Source: JAMQPK01 sp963782595 | Lineage (GTDB): Bacteria; Acidobacteriota; Vicinamibacteria; Vicinamibacterales; JAMQPK01 | Reading direction: 5' to 3' | Length of the DNA: 64,000 nt | NCBI GenBank assembly: GCA_963782595.1 | Contig: CAWAKJ010000001.1 | Location: 930,001 to 994,000, forward strand | Shown: positions 59,652-64,000 of the stretch, piece after piece | Layout of the letters: each line of letters begins with the position of its first letter | Position numbering within the stretch: position 1 is the stretch's first letter | Notes under the pieces: model-generated | Databases searched by the model: none | Told to the model about the DNA's origin: nothing | The model's input: only the letters and a program-made list of their open reading frames with translations | Made by a program: the position numbers and the translations under genes

Positions 59652-61628
59652 GTGCGAAAAGCCGCCGCAGGATTGCTCGCCGGGCTGTGCGCCGCCGCGA
59701 TGGTGCTGGCGCTCACCGACGTCGAAGCGTTTCGGACCGTCGAGCTCAAGACGTACGATTGGCGCCTGTCGCACACCGCCGATCCGTCCTCCGCGCGCAA
59801 GGACATCGCGCTCGTGGAGATCGACGAGTACTCGTTGCGCAACCTGCAACCGAATGCGGGGCGCTGGCCCTGGCCGCGATTCGTGCACGCCAATCTCATC
59901 GAGTATCTGAACCGCGGCAAGCCGGCGATGATCGTCTATGACATCAACTTCGCCGAGGCCGACGATCGCACCTTTCGGTTCGGCGGAGAGACCATGTCCG
60001 GAGAGGAATCGGACAAGGCGCTGGTCAGCGCGATTCGCAAAGCCGGCAACGTCATCCTGCTCGCCGACGCCACATTCGAAGGCGATCACACTGGCGAGTA
60101 CTCCTGGCCCGATCAGGGCTATCGGCTGAAGGACGCGGGCATCACCGAGCGCCGCGCGCTGTTCGCACCGGCGGGTGATTTTGCAGCGTCGGCTGTCGCT
60201 CTGGGCCACAACCTGTTCATCTACGATCCCGACGGGCCGATGCGTCACGTCGTGCCGTTTGTGCGCACGGAAGAAAAGGCGATCCCCTCGCTCGGGCTGG
60301 CCGCGGCGTTCCGTGCCGCTGGAATCCGGCCGGGCGACGTCGGCGTCGAGGGCGACACCCTTCGCCTGGGCGACCGTCGCATGCCGATGGAGTGGAGACA
60401 CGTCAACAATCCCGATGGGCGTATCAGTTCTCTCTGGGCGCTGATCAATTTCCGCGGTCCGGCTCTGCTGCCTGACTTGAAGAGCCGGCCTTACCAGGCT
60501 CACTCGTTTTTCGATCTGTTGTATTCGGAAGAACAACTGTTGGCCGATCAGAAGCCCAACATCGATCCTTCCATCTTTCGAGACAAGATCGTGTTCGTCG
60601 GCATGGGCGCGTCAGGCCTGTTCGACGCGTTCGAGACGCCGTTCGCCGGAGGGCGGATGCCGGGCATCCAGGTCCACGCGGCAGTCGCAGACGACGTTCT
60701 GTCGAATCGGTTCATGCGGCCGGAATCGCGCGGCGTGCGGATGGCGTTGGTGGTGCTGATGGCCCTCGGCGTGGGTGCCGTCGCCACGTTGCTGCCGGCA
60801 TGGTGGGCGGCAGGTGTCTTTGCCCTGGGGATTGTCGTGTTCGTCTCGGTCGCAACGCGGCTGTTCGCGGGCGGCACCTGGATCAACCTGACGCAACCGA
60901 CGCTCGCCTCGTCGCTCGCGTTGTTCGGTGGGGTGGGCTATCAGTACTTCTTCGAAGGCCGCGAGAAGCGGAAAATGAAGCGGCTCTTCAGCCAGTACGT
61001 CTCCCGCGACGTGTACGACCAGCTGGTGCAGAATCCCGAGCTGGCGCGTCTTGGCGGGCAGCGTCGGCAGATGACGGTGCTGTTTTCCGATATCCGCGGG
61101 TTCACGACCGTGTCAGAAAGCGGCCAGCCGGAAGAGATCGTCGCGATCCTGAACGAATACTTCACGCGCATGGTCGAGATCGTGTTCGCGCACGGGGGCA
61201 CGCTCGACAAGTTCGTCGGCGACATGGTGATGGCGCTCTTCGGCGCACCGCTCGACGATCCCGACCACGCCGAACATGCGGTCGACGCCGCGCTCGCCAT
61301 GATCCGCGAACTGCAGCGGCTGAACGAAAAGTGGGCCGCGGAAGGTCGCCCTGCGCTCGACATCGGCATCGGCATCAGCACAGGGCCGATGATCGCCGGC
61401 AATATCGGCTCGGAGGCCATCATGAGCTACACCGTCATTGGAGACTCGGTCAACCTGGGGGCACGCCTCGAATCGCTGAACAAGCAATACGGAACTCGGA
61501 TTATCATCAGCGAAGCCGTTCGTCAGGCGCTCCCCGACCGATATGCGTTCAGGCCTCTCGGCGATGTCGTCGTGAAGGGCAAGACGAGGCCGGTGGTGAT
61601 TTACGAGGTCAAGGAGAATCAATTATGA
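59652..61628 (+). CDS. Class III adenylate/guanylate cyclase with CHASE2 sensor domain
   Basis: 658 residues from GTG 59652. A first membrane helix ('AAAGLLAGLCAAAMVLAL') leads into an extracytoplasmic CHASE2 domain (~25-340: 'VELKTYDWRLS', 'DIALVEIDEYSLRNLQPNAGRWPWPR', 'IVYDINFAEAD', 'FRDKIVFVGMGASGLFD'), then three helices ('ALVVLMALGVGAVATLLP', 'AGVFALGIVVFVSVATRLF', 'LASSLALFGGVGYQYFF') and the cyclase domain (~474-650) with both metal aspartates ('LFSDIRGFT', 'FVGDMVMALFGAP') and 'IGDSVNLGARLES'. Periplasmic sensing coupled to cAMP or cGMP synthesis. Stop overlaps the start of the M48 gene. Confidence 0.93.
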   Translation: MRKAAAGLLAGLCAAAMVLALTDVEAFRTVELKTYDWRLSHTADPSSARKDIALVEIDEYSLRNLQPNAGRWPWPRFVHANLIEYLNRGKPAMIVYDINFAEADDRTFRFGGETMSGEESDKALVSAIRKAGNVILLADATFEGDHTGEYSWPDQGYRLKDAGITERRALFAPAGDFAASAVALGHNLFIYDPDGPMRHVVPFVRTEEKAIPSLGLAAAFRAAGIRPGDVGVEGDTLRLGDRRMPMEWRHVNNPDGRISSLWALINFRGPALLPDLKSRPYQAHSFFDLLYSEEQLLADQKPNIDPSIFRDKIVFVGMGASGLFDAFETPFAGGRMPGIQVHAAVADDVLSNRFMRPESRGVRMALVVLMALGVGAVATLLPAWWAAGVFALGIVVFVSVATRLFAGGTWINLTQPTLASSLALFGGVGYQYFFEGREKRKMKRLFSQYVSRDVYDQLVQNPELARLGGQRRQMTVLFSDIRGFTTVSESGQPEEIVAILNEYFTRMVEIVFAHGGTLDKFVGDMVMALFGAPLDDPDHAEHAVDAALAMIRELQRLNEKWAAEGRPALDIGIGISTGPMIAGNIGSEAIMSYTVIGDSVNLGARLESLNKQYGTRIIISEAVRQALPDRYAFRPLGDVVVKGKTRPVVIYEVKENQL

Positions 61629-62749
61629 AGAATCACGTCCTGCCCGGCCTTACGCAGGCCATCATCGGCGTCACGATTGTTGCGTTCGGCGCGCCCGCCT
61701 ACGCTCAGCTCGGCGGCATCATGCGCAAGGCAGAGCAGGCGCAGCAGCGAAAGCAGCAGTTCGACGACATGAACATCACCGAAGAAGAGGAGATCAAGCT
61801 GGGAGCGGACGTGAGCCTGAAGGTCCGCCAGCGGTTCGGTGTCGTGCAGGACGCTGCCGTGCATAAGTACGTCTCGCTGGTCGGAACCGTGCTGGTGGAG
61901 CAGACGACCAGACCCAAGCTTCCGTGGACGTTCATCGTGCTCGACACCGATGGCGTCAACGCGTTTGCGGCGCCCGGCGGATACGTCCACATCACCCGCG
62001 GCGCGCTCGCGCTCATCAAGTCGGAAGCAGAGCTCGCCGGGGTGCTCGGCCATGAGATCGCGCACGTGGCACAGAAGCACACCGTGAACGCCATTCGAAA
62101 GAGCAAGGGCGTGGAGATTGGCACGAGCGAGACCCTCTCGAACCGCGGAGTGTTCCTGGATGCGCTGGCCAACCGGGCCTACAGCATGGTGCTGGAGAAT
62201 TCGTTCGATCGCGGTGACGAGCTCGATGCCGACAGAGAAGGCATCATCCTGACGCAGAAGGCGGGCTATGTTGGCACGGGACTGTCGGAATTTCTCGTCC
62301 GCCTCGCCGAGCGCAACAAAGGCGCGGCAGAGAGGAACGGTCTCTTCGCCTCGCATCCAGAGACCCAGGAGCGCATCGGCAAGGTCAAGCAGCTCGCGGG
62401 TTCGAAGCCTGGCGCAGTCGTGGCTGCCCGCTACACGTCGGCCATCAAGTATCAGCCGACCGACCTGACGAAGATCGCGACCGTCATCGAAGGGACGGCT
62501 GGCCTTGCCGGTGGCGAGAAACCGAAACCGGAGGCGAAGAAAGAAGAGGACCCGAAGAGAAAGGGCTTCGGCCTCAGCAATCTGTCGAAATCCGTGACCG
62601 GCGAGAAACAGTCACAGCAGGTTGCGGCTTCCGGAGGCGCGCGCGGGGTCGGCGCGGATCGTCTCGCCAAAGGCGGCGACAACCCGAATCCGGTGAAGGG
62701 CGCCTTTTCACCGGCCGAGCTCGCGGCGTTCAAGAAGGGTATCGCCTAA
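61625..62749 (+). CDS. M48 family metalloprotease, exported
   Basis: 374 residues from ATG 61625 (ATGA overlap with the cyclase stop). Signal peptide 'IIGVTIVAFGAPAYAQ', then 'EEEIKLGADVSLKVRQRFG' and the zinc site H143-E-I-A-H147 ('VLGHEIAHVAQKHT') with the downstream 'ELDADREGIILTQKAGY' Glu ligand; HPETQERI closes the protease domain. The C-terminal ~100 residues are a Lys/Glu/Gly-rich tail. Similar to the BepA/YfgC-Oma1 group of periplasmic proteases that control outer-membrane quality. It sits between cyclase and channel genes, 6 bp before the latter. Confidence 0.92.
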   Translation: MKNHVLPGLTQAIIGVTIVAFGAPAYAQLGGIMRKAEQAQQRKQQFDDMNITEEEEIKLGADVSLKVRQRFGVVQDAAVHKYVSLVGTVLVEQTTRPKLPWTFIVLDTDGVNAFAAPGGYVHITRGALALIKSEAELAGVLGHEIAHVAQKHTVNAIRKSKGVEIGTSETLSNRGVFLDALANRAYSMVLENSFDRGDELDADREGIILTQKAGYVGTGLSEFLVRLAERNKGAAERNGLFASHPETQERIGKVKQLAGSKPGAVVAARYTSAIKYQPTDLTKIATVIEGTAGLAGGEKPKPEAKKEEDPKRKGFGLSNLSKSVTGEKQSQQVAASGGARGVGADRLAKGGDNPNPVKGAFSPAELAAFKKGIA

Positions 62750-62755
62750 CTCAGC

Positions 62756-64000
62756 GTGCCGCTCAGCGTCATTGTCGGTCTCGCGTTGCTGTTGACGTCG
62801 CTCGGCCTGCACCGGGCGACGGTCAACAGGCATATCCGGGGCCGGCTGCTTCTTTCGGCCAGCCTCTTCGGCATCTTCACGCTGGCGTCGATCGCGCTCC
62901 ACTACCTCCCGCTCGCCGACGACACGCGTCGGCTCGTCCTCGACGTCAACCCGCTGGTGCTGGCATTCGCCGTCATCAATCTCATCGTCGCGCTGGCGCT
63001 CAATCCGTGGAAGCTCAATCGTCTGTCGGATCGGTTCCCCAGCATCGTGCAGGACTCGCTGATCATCCTGCTCTTCGGCATTACGGCCACCCTCATCCTG
63101 CGCGACCGCATCCTTGCGACCACTGCTGTCGGTGCCGTCGTGCTCGGGTTTGCCCTGCAGGACACCCTCGGGAATTTTTTTGCCGGGCTCGCGATACAGA
63201 TCGAAAAGCCGTTTCGTGTTGGTGACTGGGTGACGATTGGCGGCCAGGAGGGGAGCGTCAGCGAGATCACCTGGCGGGCAACCAAGCTCCTGACGAAGTG
63301 GGGCAATTTCGTCGTCGTACCCAACAGCGTGATGGCAAAAGACACGATTACGAATTACTCGGTGCCCACCCGTCACATGCGCCAGCACGTAGATGTGGGC
63401 GTCAGCTACGACGTGCCGCCGAACGTCGTGAAGTCGGTCATCGTCGACGCGCTCAAAGGCGCTTCCGAGCTTTCAGCCACACGGCTGCCGGAAATCAGAA
63501 TGGCAGATTTTGCCGGCTCGGCCATCACGTATCGCGTGTGGTTCTGGTTGGACGATTTCGATCCGGACGATCGCGCACAGGATCAGGTCAGGTCGTACAT
63601 CTACTATGCGTTTCGCCGGAACAACATCGCGATTCCCTATCCGATTCAGATCGAGATGTCTCGGGAGGAAGGGGGGATGGCCGCCGTGCCGCAGCCGGCG
63701 GTGGACCCGGGGTTGCTCGACGCGGTGCCGATGTTCGCGGCGTTGGGCGAGAGCGAGCGCGCGCAATTGCTCGCAGTCGGGCGGCCGGTGATGTACGCGC
63801 AGGGCGAAGCCATCGTGCGGCAAGGAGCGCCGGGGCATTCACTGTTCGTCCTCCGTCGAGGCGAAGGCGCCGTCACGCTGGCCGGCACAGTGGGTGAGGT
63901 TGCCCGGCTGCGCGCGGGAGACGTGTTGGGCGAGATGTCGCTCTTGACCGGCGAGCCCCGAACGGCCACAGTCACGGCGGTCACCGACTGCGATTTGCTC
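62756..64000 (+). CDS. MscS-type mechanosensitive channel with cyclic-nucleotide-binding domain, 3' end outside window
   Basis: GTG 62756 starts a frame that is open to the last base (415 codons, incomplete). N-terminal helices ('LSVIVGLALLLTSLGLH', 'LLLSASLFGIFTLASIALHYLP', 'VLAFAVINLIVALAL', 'IILLFGITATLIL'), the MscS pore and beta domain ('GAVVLGFALQDTLGNFFAGLAIQIEKPFRVGDWV', 'WGNFVVVPNSVMAKDTITNYS'), then a cNMP-binding domain from about residue 325 ('LDAVPMFAALGESERAQLLA', 'GEAIVRQGAPGHSLFVLRRG', 'GDVLGEMSLLTGEPRTATV'). A cyclic-nucleotide-gated small-conductance channel is the likely function; the cyclase two genes upstream could supply the ligand. Confidence 0.9.
   Translation, partial: MPLSVIVGLALLLTSLGLHRATVNRHIRGRLLLSASLFGIFTLASIALHYLPLADDTRRLVLDVNPLVLAFAVINLIVALALNPWKLNRLSDRFPSIVQDSLIILLFGITATLILRDRILATTAVGAVVLGFALQDTLGNFFAGLAIQIEKPFRVGDWVTIGGQEGSVSEITWRATKLLTKWGNFVVVPNSVMAKDTITNYSVPTRHMRQHVDVGVSYDVPPNVVKSVIVDALKGASELSATRLPEIRMADFAGSAITYRVWFWLDDFDPDDRAQDQVRSYIYYAFRRNNIAIPYPIQIEMSREEGGMAAVPQPAVDPGLLDAVPMFAALGESERAQLLAVGRPVMYAQGEAIVRQGAPGHSLFVLRRGEGAVTLAGTVGEVARLRAGDVLGEMSLLTGEPRTATVTAVTDCDLL

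Overview
The window looks like a piece of an Acidobacteriota chromosome, most likely Vicinamibacteria (old subdivision 6). This is inferred from gene content only: high GC, an Oar-type TonB-dependent receptor with a carboxypeptidase-regulatory N-terminus, two long orphan MacB/FtsX permeases of the acidobacterial type, a PadR regulator beside a small permease-prefix-like membrane protein, a DUF5916 barrel, the DUF1800/DUF1501 and DUF1592/DUF1552 secreted pairs, and many TPR, ankyrin and LRR proteins. I saw no rRNA, tRNA, CRISPR array, transposase or phage gene.

Layout. 1-9.3 kb: end of an NHL propeller protein, a small protein plus PHP phosphoesterase, a large TonB receptor, an aldehyde dehydrogenase, PadR with its partner, and a secreted alpha/beta hydrolase. 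9.4-14.2 kb: DUF1800/DUF1501 pair, a MOSC gene bracketed by inverted repeats, an Ldh-family dehydrogenase and an HNH nuclease remnant. 14.5-24 kb: DUF5916 barrel plus lipoprotein, then a tight operon of two secreted GALA-LRR proteins, a DUF1592-type cytochrome and a Tat-exported DUF1552 protein, closed by a strong terminator. 24-34 kb: an Omp85-like lipoprotein, a DinB/maleylpyruvate-isomerase-like protein, a long orphan permease, and an operon of three consecutive HlyD-type adaptors with one MacB-like permease but no ATPase. 34-50 kb: a region rich in damage and repeats, with an ankyrin-LRR fusion, a TPR protein, a long orphan permease and a lipoprotein paralogue all frame-disrupted, two paralogous zinc-ribbon microproteins on a duplicated segment, two nested-palindrome elements, threonine dehydratase, an Nramp transporter, a LysR regulator and a UvrD helicase carrying a palindromic coding insertion. 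50-57 kb: a bactofilin-like membrane lipoprotein, a complete adaptor/ATPase/two-permease efflux operon, an EfpL/YeiP-like elongation factor P and YciH. 57-64 kb: a small membrane protein, an MBL hydrolase, a class D beta-lactamase, then CHASE2 adenylate cyclase, M48 protease and a mechanosensitive channel with a cyclic-nucleotide-binding domain.

The most unusual feature is the intergenic space. It is populated by several families of short, partly palindromic 'word' repeats (GTCCGGC..GCCGGAC, GGGCGGGTCTTG..CAAGACCCGCCC, AAGTARAAAGT, CTAAAATCT, CCCTAGTCCC, CCAACCACCAACC, GACGCAGAG). In several places these spill into genes and supply stop codons, possible start codons, terminal residues or an internal peptide. 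Start sites are chosen by eye; family names come from recognition of motifs, with no database search.
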